64,000 nucleotides of DNA, taken from NCBI GenBank assembly GCA_049516635.1, contig JBEKSX010000010.1:1-64000 (forward strand). The letters are read 5' to 3'. Numbering within the stretch: position 1 is the stretch's first letter; each line of letters begins with the position of its first letter. The notes under the pieces were generated by a model. The model was not told the origin of the DNA and searched no databases. It saw nothing but the letters and a program-made list of their open reading frames with translations. Position numbers and translations under genes: made by a program. Positions 50,048 through 58,442 of the stretch are shown here, one piece after another. This DNA comes from JBEKSX01 sp049516635. GTDB taxonomy: Bacteria; Bacteroidota; Ignavibacteria; Tepidaquicellales; OLB5.

Positions 50048-50908
50048 ATGGGGAATACTAAATTAATAGAAAAACTCAGATCATTGGGTTTCAAGGAATA
50101 CGAGGCAAGGGTATTCCTTGTTATGCTAAAAGGTAACCCCATGAGTGCTTCTGAAATTGCCAAAGAAGCAAAGATCATCCGTAATTCTATCTACGATATA
50201 TTAAAGTTTTTCGTTGAAAAAGGATATTGCAACGAGATAGAAACGAACACAATCCTCAATTACCAGATCATAGACCCGAAATTTATCCTCGATAAGATTG
50301 AACGAAATTATCATAATTCGTTCAAAACAAACATATCAAATCTCAAAGATACATTTACGGAACTTCAGTCCATCTACCAAGCAAAACCTGAATTAAAAAA
50401 TGATAAAGAAATTAACATTGAGCTTATCAGAGGCTTTAATGCAAATCGCGTTTCAAAATATCTCGATATATTTAAATCATCACGATATGAAATACTCGGT
50501 ATGTATACCTTCAATGGTGTGGTATCCGAAACACTCGATGAAACAGCACGAAAATTTATTAAGAATGGCGGTGTCATTCGCTCGGTCTACCAGGCTAACC
50601 TTTCATTCAAGACAATAGTTAATGGAAAAGCAGTTCCTGCATCACACGATGATTTGATCCGAGTATGCGAGTCTTTTGAAAAATACGGCGAACAGGTCAG
50701 ACTGTCACAAACAAAAATCCCTAACATAACGATTTTCGACAAGCAGAAAATTTACATCAATATAAATGATAAGAGCCTGCCTGCACATAAAAGGGCGGAT
50801 CTCATTATAGATAATCCGGACTTTGCAATACATATTGTAGACTTATTTAATTTTTACTGGAACAGCGGATTGACAGTTGAAGAATACAAAAAAATTAATA
50901 AAACTTAA
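50048..50908 (+). CDS. TrmB-family transcriptional regulator
   Basis: The 286-residue protein has an N-terminal winged helix (LIEKLRSLGFKEYEARVFLVMLKGNPMSASEIAKEAKIIRNSIYDILKFFVEKGYC) typical of TrmB. The remainder (about 90-286) is an effector-type region containing the family fragment IELIRGFNANRVSKYLDIFKSSRYEILGMYTF. TrmB regulators control sugar or other metabolic genes, mostly in archaea and some bacteria. The likely promoter lies just upstream, and the T9SS cargo gene follows by 37 bases. Confidence 0.85.
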   Translation: MGNTKLIEKLRSLGFKEYEARVFLVMLKGNPMSASEIAKEAKIIRNSIYDILKFFVEKGYCNEIETNTILNYQIIDPKFILDKIERNYHNSFKTNISNLKDTFTELQSIYQAKPELKNDKEINIELIRGFNANRVSKYLDIFKSSRYEILGMYTFNGVVSETLDETARKFIKNGGVIRSVYQANLSFKTIVNGKAVPASHDDLIRVCESFEKYGEQVRLSQTKIPNITIFDKQKIYININDKSLPAHKRADLIIDNPDFAIHIVDLFNFYWNSGLTVEEYKKINKT

Positions 50909-50945
50909 TTTAGCCGAATACAATACATCGAAAGTGAGCAATTAA

Positions 50946-53342
50946 ATGGAAAATAAATTCCAAAATTCGCTTCTAGTGTTCTTTTTACTCCTGAATGTTG
51001 TTCTCACTCAGTCAATAGCATATTCCCAGTCAGGCTGGTTCCCCCTGCCTTCTGGCACTAATAATTCTCTTTTATCAATCTTTTTCCCAAATGTAAATAC
51101 AGGATACATAGTCGGAGACCTTGGTATTTTTTCAAAGACCACGAACGGCGGTTCAACCTGGATCAACCAGAACATTACACCGAACGTTCAGCTTAACTCG
51201 GTTTTCTTTACAGACGTGAATACCGGTTACACATGCAGCACAGACGGTTACATTATGAAAACAATTAACGGAGGTATGAACTGGATACGCCAGGGATATA
51301 CAGGAAATGGATATTTCAATTCATTGTACTTTGTTAATTCGAATACAGGCTACGCTGTTGGCTCAGAAGGAAAAATTATAAAAACAACAAACGGCGGTAC
51401 AAACTGGCTTTTTATGCATTCATGTACTGATATCGCTTTGAATGCAGTTTATTTCCCGAGTACCGATGTGGGGTATGCTGTAGGAGGGATACTTAATCTT
51501 CAAGGAATTATCGTGAAAACAACTAACTCCGGAACCACCTGGTTTACTCTTCTGAATTCCGGGAAAGTTCTTAGAACGATATACTTTATAAATAATAGTA
51601 CAGGCGTTACGGTCGGCGGGGATTTTGAGCGCGGCAACGTAATGCTAAAAACAACCAACGGCGGAGAAAACTGGGTTGAAGAGTTCTCCTCGCTAAATTA
51701 TGGTACTTTAAATGGGGTATATTTTGTAAATGAATTAATCGGGTATTGTTCAGGTACATCCGGAATAATGAAGACTACTAATGGAGGTCAGAATTGGTTC
51801 ACTCAGTATACCGTTTCATACCCGTTTTTAAACTCTCTTTTTATGTTGAACGAATCTATCGGTTACGCTGTAGGCAGTAATGGGTTCATTTTGAAGACTA
51901 CGAACGGGGGTTATAAACCTTATGATACAGCAACATCAAATTATTATCCTTTAGCAGTAGGTGATTTCTGGGTCTATGAGAACTGGTACTACCAATCCGG
52001 AGAATATCATAACGTAGGAATAACCCAAAGCAGAATTATTACAGATACTGTACTCCATAATGGTCATAAATATTATATATTTGATCAGTCCCCCTCAATG
52101 TGCGGTCAGCTTCATGAACTTGAGAGGATCGATTCGTTGACGATGAACGTTTATTGGTTTAATCCCCAAACCGGTGAGGAAGAATTGTATGACAGCCTGT
52201 ATTCGAAACTTAATAATACATATATGGGGAAAAGGAACTGCATGAGTGACTACCCTATAATATGCTACGATACTTCGTTAATTGCACTGTTTGGTTCTAC
52301 GGTGAATTCGAAAAAATTTGATACTGACGGATTAATGTTCAGTGAATACACCCTTGCTAAGAATTTTGGTTTCGTTTCCTATTACTGTACTGAAGGCAAC
52401 TCATGGGGAAGAAATTTGAGGGGATGCCTTATTAACGGCATTCTTTATGGAGATACAACGATGTACTACCAGATATCAGGACAGGTCACCTATCACGATA
52501 ACAACCAGCCAGTCCCTACAGGATATGTGAAAGCATTAATGTACGATAAGGTAACCGAGAACATTATCACCCTTGACTCAGCCAGGATAAACAACGGCCT
52601 TTATATTTTAATTCACGTACGGCAGGACAGCCTTTATATAATGGCATATGGCGATGACGAACAGCTCGATTTCGTTCCGACTTATTATGATTCTACCATC
52701 CATTGGCAGGGTGCCCGGGCACTATACCCAACTTCGAATCTCACGAACATAAATATCAGCGTATTTAGGATAAACAATCCCGGCTCCCGATATTATATAA
52801 GCGGTAGTATTTTCTCTGTCAATAATTCTTTTACAAATGAGATTGACAATGCGATAATTTATGCAAAATCCGGTAATGATTTTAAAAACTATTCTATGAG
52901 CGATGCAAATGGCTTTTACACTGTCGATTCCCTACCTACAGGAAGCTATGAGCTTATAGCTGATAGAATAGGTTATTACAGCGATTCTAAATTCCTTGTA
53001 CTGAATAATAACATGAATATGGTGAATTTTTATTTGAAGAAGTTCGCGGGTTTTTCGGGTCAAAGCTTTTTCATACCGAATAGCATTAAGCTGGAGCAGA
53101 ACTATCCAAATCCTTTTAATCCTGTTACTTCTATTAAATTCGATATTCCTAAAACTGCCTACGTTACACTTGTAATTTACGATTTACTCGGCAGAGAAGT
53201 GATAAGATTGATCGATCAGCAGATGAAACCCGGATCTTATAAAGCTGATTGGGATGCTTCGAACCTGTCCAGCGGAGTTTATTTTTATAAACTTGTTACG
53301 GGTGATTTCACTGCAACGAAAAAGATGGCTCTAATAAAATAG
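50946..53342 (+). CDS. Secreted YCF48-propeller protein with carboxypeptidase-regulatory-like domain and T9SS sorting domain
   Basis: The 798-residue protein has a signal peptide (SLLVFFLLLNVVLTQSIAYSQ). Residues 30-330 carry repeated propeller motifs such as KTTNGGSTWIN, KTINGGMNWIR, KTTNGGTNWLF, KTTNSGTTWFT, KTTNGGENWVE and KTTNGGQNWFT. A unique middle domain follows. A beta-sandwich with YSMSDANGFYTVDSLPTGSYELIADRIGYY is like the CarboxypepD regulatory fold. The sorting domain (LEQNYPNPFNPVTSIKFDIP ... GVYFYKLVTGDFTATKKMALIK) is complete. It may be co-transcribed with the TrmB gene upstream. Confidence 0.85.
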   Translation: MENKFQNSLLVFFLLLNVVLTQSIAYSQSGWFPLPSGTNNSLLSIFFPNVNTGYIVGDLGIFSKTTNGGSTWINQNITPNVQLNSVFFTDVNTGYTCSTDGYIMKTINGGMNWIRQGYTGNGYFNSLYFVNSNTGYAVGSEGKIIKTTNGGTNWLFMHSCTDIALNAVYFPSTDVGYAVGGILNLQGIIVKTTNSGTTWFTLLNSGKVLRTIYFINNSTGVTVGGDFERGNVMLKTTNGGENWVEEFSSLNYGTLNGVYFVNELIGYCSGTSGIMKTTNGGQNWFTQYTVSYPFLNSLFMLNESIGYAVGSNGFILKTTNGGYKPYDTATSNYYPLAVGDFWVYENWYYQSGEYHNVGITQSRIITDTVLHNGHKYYIFDQSPSMCGQLHELERIDSLTMNVYWFNPQTGEEELYDSLYSKLNNTYMGKRNCMSDYPIICYDTSLIALFGSTVNSKKFDTDGLMFSEYTLAKNFGFVSYYCTEGNSWGRNLRGCLINGILYGDTTMYYQISGQVTYHDNNQPVPTGYVKALMYDKVTENIITLDSARINNGLYILIHVRQDSLYIMAYGDDEQLDFVPTYYDSTIHWQGARALYPTSNLTNINISVFRINNPGSRYYISGSIFSVNNSFTNEIDNAIIYAKSGNDFKNYSMSDANGFYTVDSLPTGSYELIADRIGYYSDSKFLVLNNNMNMVNFYLKKFAGFSGQSFFIPNSIKLEQNYPNPFNPVTSIKFDIPKTAYVTLVIYDLLGREVIRLIDQQMKPGSYKADWDASNLSSGVYFYKLVTGDFTATKKMALIK

Positions 53343-53641
53343 TTAATGCGCTTTACAGAATAGTTTTGCGTTCTCTGTCATATTATTATGGTACTATATG
53401 CTGATGAAGCCGATACCCGGCTAAATCTCCCGGATTATGTATTCTGACAAATGTCAGATCTGTGAATACATCAGGATAATAATCTATCCAGATCAGGGAT
53501 ATTTGGCTCTTATTGATATTGTTCAAGAAATCTGAGTCAGGGGGCAAATCAGATTCGGGTATTTCTCAGCCGGATGCATAACCGACCATTTAATCACTTA
53601 CATTCGACCGGCTTCATATACTGTTATCCGGTGAGCGGCAG
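53343..53641. other. Intergenic region with decayed sequence
   Basis: No intact gene was seen. The hairpin TCTGAC-AAAT-GTCAGA lies at 53443-53458. ATGAAGCCG (53404-53412) and CGGCTTCAT (53609-53617) form a nine-base inverted repeat about 200 bases apart. It leads into the T9SS remnant. Confidence 0.5.
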
Positions 53642-53788
53642 ATGGTCTTTTGGAAAACCAAGAATGGGGGAATGAATTGGGATTCCGAAGGATTACTTCT
53701 GCCGCGAACCGGAAAATGCAAATACGGAAATTACAAGTTTTCGGTTGATGAAAGCAGCATTACTGAAAAGATGATCCTCTTAAAATAG
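53642..53788 (+). pseudogene. T9SS cargo remnant (propeller repeat joined to sorting-domain end)
   Basis: This 48-codon frame begins MVFWKTKNGGMNWDSEG, one YCF48 repeat, and ends FSVDESSITEKMILLK, the last strand of a T9SS sorting domain. Everything between (including the NYPNPFNP motif) is missing. It looks like the two ends of a secreted-protein gene joined by an internal deletion. It follows the intact T9SS gene at 50946 by 300 bases and may be the relic of a tandem copy. Confidence 0.6.
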
Positions 53789-53830
53789 ACTTACCTCCTA
53801 TTAAAGAGAACCCCTACTGAAAGCGACGTT

Positions 53831-53870
53831 CCCCCCTCACCGGGTCAAAGCCGAATCCGGTCGAGGGGGG
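53831..53870. repeat. G/C-rich hairpin element
   Basis: CCCCCCTC (53831-53838) pairs with GAGGGGGG (53863-53870). Inside this stem ACCGG (53839-53843) pairs with CCGGT (53857-53861), with one bulged C. It lies between a T9SS remnant and the end of the ABC-type gene. No T-run follows, so it is a repeat rather than a terminator. Bases 53871-53971 hold nothing recognisable. Confidence 0.65.
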
Positions 53871-53971
53871 TTGGGGGAAAAATTCTAAGCCTTTCGTGTA
53901 AATTCAATTCAATCTGTTTTTAAAAGCGGAGAAAGATATTTTTTTCCTTCTGATGACATCGTTAGTCATTG

Positions 53972-54838
53972 TTAAATATTCTCACTCTTCAGTCTCCGGG
54001 AAATATCTTTAAGTGAAGTTCCGCTTTCCATCAATTCCGGCAGGTATTCGGTTGAAGTCACAAATGTCCACAAATATGCTACTATTGAATATAATTCTCC
54101 TGCACTAAACTCATCCAGGTCAATTGCAATATACAGCACAACGAGAAATATTATCAATAAGGCTACTCTTACAAAACCAAAATTGAACGCACCCCAATTA
54201 GCAATCTTTCTCTGCGGCAGGGCAAGTTTATTGTAATATTCCCGAATATACTCAGGGTCTTTCTTAGCAAATATGTCATATACATCTTCATAAGCATCGT
54301 GATATTCTTTTTGCAAAGCTACAACCTTGTTATTATAGATATTACTGATGAAAATTAGCGGAAAAATAATGAATAAACATGTAACGGAGATCCGCCAATC
54401 AAAGAAGTATAACGCTATTACCCCTCCGATTATGGCTACGGATTGCTCTATTATCTCCGGTACTCGATACTGGAAAAAGCTGATATATTGATAAGAGAGT
54501 TCCGCTCTCGCAGCTGTTTTAGAAACCGAGAGTCTCCGCTTTAATGAGTTATCCGATACTTCAGCGGCAATATTAGTAAAAATGTTAAGAAATATCCTGG
54601 GATCGAGTGACCTTCTTAATGCACCTACTCCGGAATTTAATGCAAATATTCCGATCCATAGCACTAAAGGTAATATAAAAGAGCTTTCCGGTTCTTCAAG
54701 CGCTTTATCAATTACCGCATCGATCACCTTACCGAAAAGGGTAGGTTCTACAATCCATGCAATATTCTCTATTATTACAAGCGCTATAGCTAATGTTATA
54801 CCTTTACGGAATCTTTTTACTAATGCAAATAGATTCAT
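53972..54838 (-). CDS. ABC transporter six-TM domain without ATPase domain
   Basis: The 288-residue protein matches the N-terminal half of type I ABC exporters: TM1 (ITLAIALVIIENIAWIVEPTLFGKVIDAVID), the intracellular helices SLKRRLSVSKTAARAELSYQYISFFQYRVPEII and the TM3-4 block AIIGGVIALYFFDWRISVTCLFIIFPLIF. TM5-6 follow, ending SAGELYSIVAYLWTFVTSTEYLPELMESGTSLKDISRRL. It stops where the nucleotide-binding domain should begin, without a frameshift. No ATPase gene is adjacent. Stand-alone proteins of this type are known, function unclear. Confidence 0.8.
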   Translation of the reverse strand: MNLFALVKRFRKGITLAIALVIIENIAWIVEPTLFGKVIDAVIDKALEEPESSFILPLVLWIGIFALNSGVGALRRSLDPRIFLNIFTNIAAEVSDNSLKRRLSVSKTAARAELSYQYISFFQYRVPEIIEQSVAIIGGVIALYFFDWRISVTCLFIIFPLIFISNIYNNKVVALQKEYHDAYEDVYDIFAKKDPEYIREYYNKLALPQRKIANWGAFNFGFVRVALLIIFLVVLYIAIDLDEFSAGELYSIVAYLWTFVTSTEYLPELMESGTSLKDISRRLKSENI

Positions 54839-54960
54839 CGGATTTACTTAATTATCTCCATTAGCTATTTTCTCAATAATTTGAGCAGTTTTATAATTAA
54901 AAATAACTTTTAATATATTTCAAAACTATGTAAAAAATTATTTTTTAAAACATATTTATA

Positions 54961-54968
54961 TATATTTG
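54961..54968 (+). promoter_or_regulatory. -7 element TATATTTG before the duplicated lipoprotein gene
   Basis: An exact TAnnTTTG match lies 27 bases upstream of the start at 54995. The -33 region is T-rich but lacks a clean TTG, so the promoter is only partly supported. Confidence 0.45.
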
Positions 54969-54994
54969 TAAGTATTATAAACCTGTTAGAATTA

Positions 54995-55912
54995 ATGATT
55001 TCCATGAGCAAATTAAATATTCTACCTGTTGTATTCTTTTTACTATTTATCTTTTTTTCATGCAACAATAATCAAAAATTGACCGATAGCAACCAGAATA
55101 CACCTCTAAAAAATGACAGTCAAAAGGTAATAAACGGAGTTTACAGATATTATTGCGGGGAAAGAGAGGGGTTTAAAATATGGATCGTAGATGGTGCATT
55201 AATCAGAAAAGAAATATTTAACGAGTTCGTATACGGCGGGAACCCGGAACGCTATACATTCGTACCAGATAATGAGATCTGGATCGATAATTCGATTTCA
55301 TGCGAGGAATTCGAAACTACCCTCGCCCATGAGCTAAATGAAAGAAAGTTGATGGCAAAATTTGCGATGACGTATTTTGATGCCCATGATTCTTCTCTTG
55401 CTCTCGAAGTAAAGCTGCGAAGAACATTTTTAACGCAATCCGCCGGACATGAATCAAAGCTTCCCAGGCTGGCACCGATCGATTTCGATTCCACACAGGA
55501 AATTTCGGATATACCGGGATCAATAAAATTAAAGAATATCTATCGAGTACCCGAAGAGGAACGCAGCGGAATAAAGATCTGGATAGTCGACGGTTATGCA
55601 GTCAGAAGAGATATTTATCCCGATTTTGGTTTTAGCGGGAATGATAAAGCGTACCACTTCATACCGGACAAAGAAATATGGGTGGATGGCTCTGTGTCGT
55701 GCGAAGAAACAGAATATTCTGTAGCTCTCGAATTAAAAGAACGTGAATTAATATCTGCAGGCATGAACTATGATGATGCATATGAGGGAGCTTTAAAAGT
55801 ATCGGACAGCTTGCGAATTAGTATGCAAAATCTGATCAGCAATCAAAAACCTGTCAAATTATATTATCCTCTTTGCCGGGATACAGGAACAGGAAAAGAA
55901 AGTAATAAATAA
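54995..55912 (+). CDS. Lipoprotein with two tandem domains, first carrying an HExxE...H site
   Basis: The 305-residue protein has a lipobox ending at C23 (IFFSC). Residues about 48-145 and 181-275 are homologous repeats. Both hold KIWIVDG, a PDxEIW(I/V)D segment, S-C-E-E and a following helix. Repeat 1 has H112-E113-L-N-E116 and H131 in YFDAHDSS, a possible HExxE...H metal site. In repeat 2 H112 has become Leu (ALELKER) and H131 has become Tyr (YDDAYEGA). An ATG at 55004 is an alternative start. I do not know the family for certain; a zinc protease-like or metal-binding role is an inference. Confidence 0.68.
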   Translation: MISMSKLNILPVVFFLLFIFFSCNNNQKLTDSNQNTPLKNDSQKVINGVYRYYCGEREGFKIWIVDGALIRKEIFNEFVYGGNPERYTFVPDNEIWIDNSISCEEFETTLAHELNERKLMAKFAMTYFDAHDSSLALEVKLRRTFLTQSAGHESKLPRLAPIDFDSTQEISDIPGSIKLKNIYRVPEEERSGIKIWIVDGYAVRRDIYPDFGFSGNDKAYHFIPDKEIWVDGSVSCEETEYSVALELKERELISAGMNYDDAYEGALKVSDSLRISMQNLISNQKPVKLYYPLCRDTGTGKESNK

Positions 55913-56039
55913 TTGATATACTGAACCCTCCGTCAGAGTGAATTAGCAGTGTAATAACACTTTATCAACATTTTCGGTAACACTACCTCCAGTATAGTTA
56001 CATTGTATTTATTATAAAGTTAAGATAATTTAGTATACT

Positions 56040-56900
56040 ATGCTTGATATTTCGATTGTAATTGTTACCTGGAACAGTGCTAATGATATTGTAAAATGCG
56101 TTGATTCTATTTTCAGTAATTCATCTTCGGATAAATTAAAAACTGAAACCATCATTATTGATAACGATTCTCAGGATGAGACTTGCAGGGTTATAGAAGG
56201 AATACAGAGCCCTAATCTTCATACTTATAAAAATCACACTAATACCGGCTATACAAAGGGTGTTAACCTGGGAATGAGTTATACGCAAGGAAAATATATC
56301 CTTCTATTAAACCCGGACATCGAACTGAAAAATGATTGCATAGGTATTCTCTATAACTTCCTGGAAAGTAACCCCGGGTACTCCGCGGCGGCACCGCTTC
56401 TTATCAATGAAGATGGAACAATACAGTATTCTATCCGTAATTTCCCCACCTATTGGACTTTGTACTGTGAATTTTCTTTACTGGCTCACATCTTTCCGCA
56501 ATCTACCCTCTTCGGAAAATGGAAAATGAAATATTTTAAATATGACAAGGATAGTGATGTAAACCAGCCTATGGCAGCCGCATTGTTAATTAGGAAGAAC
56601 TTTCTCGATCAATTCGGAGATATGGACGAAAGGTTCGTCATGTTCTTTAATGATGTAGATCTTTGCAGAAAAATAGTCGAAAATGACCATAAAATAAGGT
56701 TTATTGCTGCAGCGCAGGCGGTTCACAAAATAGGTACGAGCATTTATAAAGACAGGGTCAGAATGATAAAGACCTGGAATAAGGATTGTATTCAATATTT
56801 TAAAAAATATCACAATAATTTTTTTCTGCTTACATGGCTGAAAATTAGCTTAAAAATTTCAGAAACATTAAGGATATTGTTCTATAAGATAATACAGTAA
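56040..56900 (+). CDS. GT2 family glycosyltransferase (rhamnosyltransferase-like)
   Basis: The 286-residue GT-A enzyme starts ISIVIVTWNSANDIVKCVDSIF and IIIDNDSQDET, the nucleotide-sugar site. NTGYTKGVNLGMSYTQGKYILLLNPDIEL holds the usual 'N.G.a.g.N.G....g.y.l.lNPD' and the DxD-type metal motif. FDQFGDMDERFVMFFNDVDLCRKIVENDHKIRF is the C-terminal acceptor region with the E/D-D base. No TM domain is present. The last bases (TAATG) overlap the following nitrilase start by one base. Confidence 0.88.
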   Translation: MLDISIVIVTWNSANDIVKCVDSIFSNSSSDKLKTETIIIDNDSQDETCRVIEGIQSPNLHTYKNHTNTGYTKGVNLGMSYTQGKYILLLNPDIELKNDCIGILYNFLESNPGYSAAAPLLINEDGTIQYSIRNFPTYWTLYCEFSLLAHIFPQSTLFGKWKMKYFKYDKDSDVNQPMAAALLIRKNFLDQFGDMDERFVMFFNDVDLCRKIVENDHKIRFIAAAQAVHKIGTSIYKDRVRMIKTWNKDCIQYFKKYHNNFFLLTWLKISLKISETLRILFYKIIQ

Positions 56901-57763
56901 TGAAATTCAAAATAGCTCTGGCACAAATAAACCCAGCTTTAGGTGATATACAGAAAAATATCAAGAAGCATATCGCATTTTGCGATAAGGCGGTACGAAA
57001 TAAAGCTAACCTTATAATTTTCCCTGAACTATCATTAACCGGTTATTCACTTAAAGACCTTAATACAGAACTTGCCGTTAATCCTTACATTTCGCAAATT
57101 CTGGAACCGCTTTCGGTAAAATCCAAAAAAATTGATATCCTATGCGGCGGTGTGGAAGAGGATGAAAGGTTCGCTATTTTCAATTCCGCTTTTTATTTCT
57201 CCAACGGCACTATAGAGTTCACTCATAAAAAGATCTATCCCCCCGATTACGGTATGTTCGAGGAAATGAGATACTTCTCCAAAGGCAAGACTTTAGATGT
57301 CCATAATACAAAATTCGGTAAACTGGGGATCCTTGTTTGTGAAGATCTATGGCACATTTCTCTGCCCCTTTTGCTTGCACTCAAGGGAGCCAGGATCATT
57401 ATAACTATAGCAGCCTCTCCTACAAGGCTCGAACTCAATACCAAATCGAAAAAGATCAAGAATTACGAGATAAACTCAGAACATCATAAAAGTTATGCGC
57501 GCCTTTTATCCCTGTATGTTGTCTTCTGTAACCGTGTCGGGTATGAGGACGGCGTTAATTTCTGGGGCGGTTCCGAAATTGTTGATCCTTTCGGGACAGT
57601 TACAGCAGTTGGAAAATTTTTCGATGAGGACCTTATTTATGCCGATATTGATCTCAATAAAGTAAAACGTGCGCGTTTTCAGGCAAGGCATTTCCTTGAT
57701 GAAGATGTGAACTTACTCAAAAATGAAGTAAAGCTGCTGAATGACGAATTGTCTAAATTATAG
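56900..57763 (+). CDS. Nitrilase-superfamily carbon-nitrogen hydrolase
   Basis: This 287-residue enzyme has the catalytic triad E43 (FPELSLTGYS), K111 (HKKIYPP) and C147 (LVCEDLWH). The Glu-Leu-Ser-Leu-Thr-Gly-Tyr and C-E-D-L-W-H signatures resemble the glutaminase-like domain of NAD+ synthetases. The protein is stand-alone, without the synthetase half. It may be an amidase that supplies ammonia or acts on a small amide; the substrate is unknown. Translation is coupled to the GT2 gene (TAATG). Confidence 0.88.
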   Translation: MKFKIALAQINPALGDIQKNIKKHIAFCDKAVRNKANLIIFPELSLTGYSLKDLNTELAVNPYISQILEPLSVKSKKIDILCGGVEEDERFAIFNSAFYFSNGTIEFTHKKIYPPDYGMFEEMRYFSKGKTLDVHNTKFGKLGILVCEDLWHISLPLLLALKGARIIITIAASPTRLELNTKSKKIKNYEINSEHHKSYARLLSLYVVFCNRVGYEDGVNFWGGSEIVDPFGTVTAVGKFFDEDLIYADIDLNKVKRARFQARHFLDEDVNLLKNEVKLLNDELSKL

Positions 57764-57866
57764 ATCATTAACATTTACAGATTAAAACGCAGGGCTTGCT
57801 CCCCGCCGAGGAATTTAAAGAAACGTTCGCTTGTTATAGACTGTTCATTCTTTAAGAATATATACG

Positions 57867-58403
57867 ATGAATATCAATAAAACAAATCTTCCTTCCGAGA
57901 TCTTAACCATAGGCCACTCTACACGAAGTATAGAAGATTTTATCAACGTACTAAAATCATTCAATGTTGAATTGATCGCAGACGTTCGCAGCTTTCCCGG
58001 TTCAAAAAGATTTCCACATTTCAATAAGGAATCACTCTTTCTATCACTCAAAGAACATTCGATTGAATATATTCATATACCTGAACTTGGCGGACGAAGA
58101 AGTGTAAAGAAAGATTCTAAAAATACCGCGTGGAAAAGCAAATCATTCAGGGGGTATGCAGATTATATGGAAACAGAGCAGTTCGCTGAAGGTATCGAAA
58201 TTTTGATCGATAATGCCCTAAGGAAAAGGACTTCTATAATGTGTGCAGAAGCTCTCTGGTGGCGCTGCCACCGTTCGATGATATCGGATTATCTCAAATC
58301 CATTGGAATTAATGTAAATCATATTTTAGATATCTCGAAGAACGAAGAACATTTATATACATCTCCTGCAAAAATAGCGGATGGAATGTTAACTTATCAT
58401 TAA
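57867..58403 (+). CDS. DUF488 family protein
   Basis: The 178-residue protein has the DUF488 pattern: ILTIGHSTRSIEDFINVLKSFNVELIADVRSFPGSKRFPHFNKESL near the start and SIMCAEALWWRCHRSMISDYL near residue 130-150. The latter motif, with conserved C, E and WxCHR, is diagnostic. Function is unestablished; some members are annotated as nucleic-acid or thiol associated. It is convergent with uvrA, 39 bases apart. Confidence 0.9.
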   Translation: MNINKTNLPSEILTIGHSTRSIEDFINVLKSFNVELIADVRSFPGSKRFPHFNKESLFLSLKEHSIEYIHIPELGGRRSVKKDSKNTAWKSKSFRGYADYMETEQFAEGIEILIDNALRKRTSIMCAEALWWRCHRSMISDYLKSIGINVNHILDISKNEEHLYTSPAKIADGMLTYH

Positions 58404-58442
58404 TGCATAATACATTCCCGAACAAATTTTATAACAGCTGCG

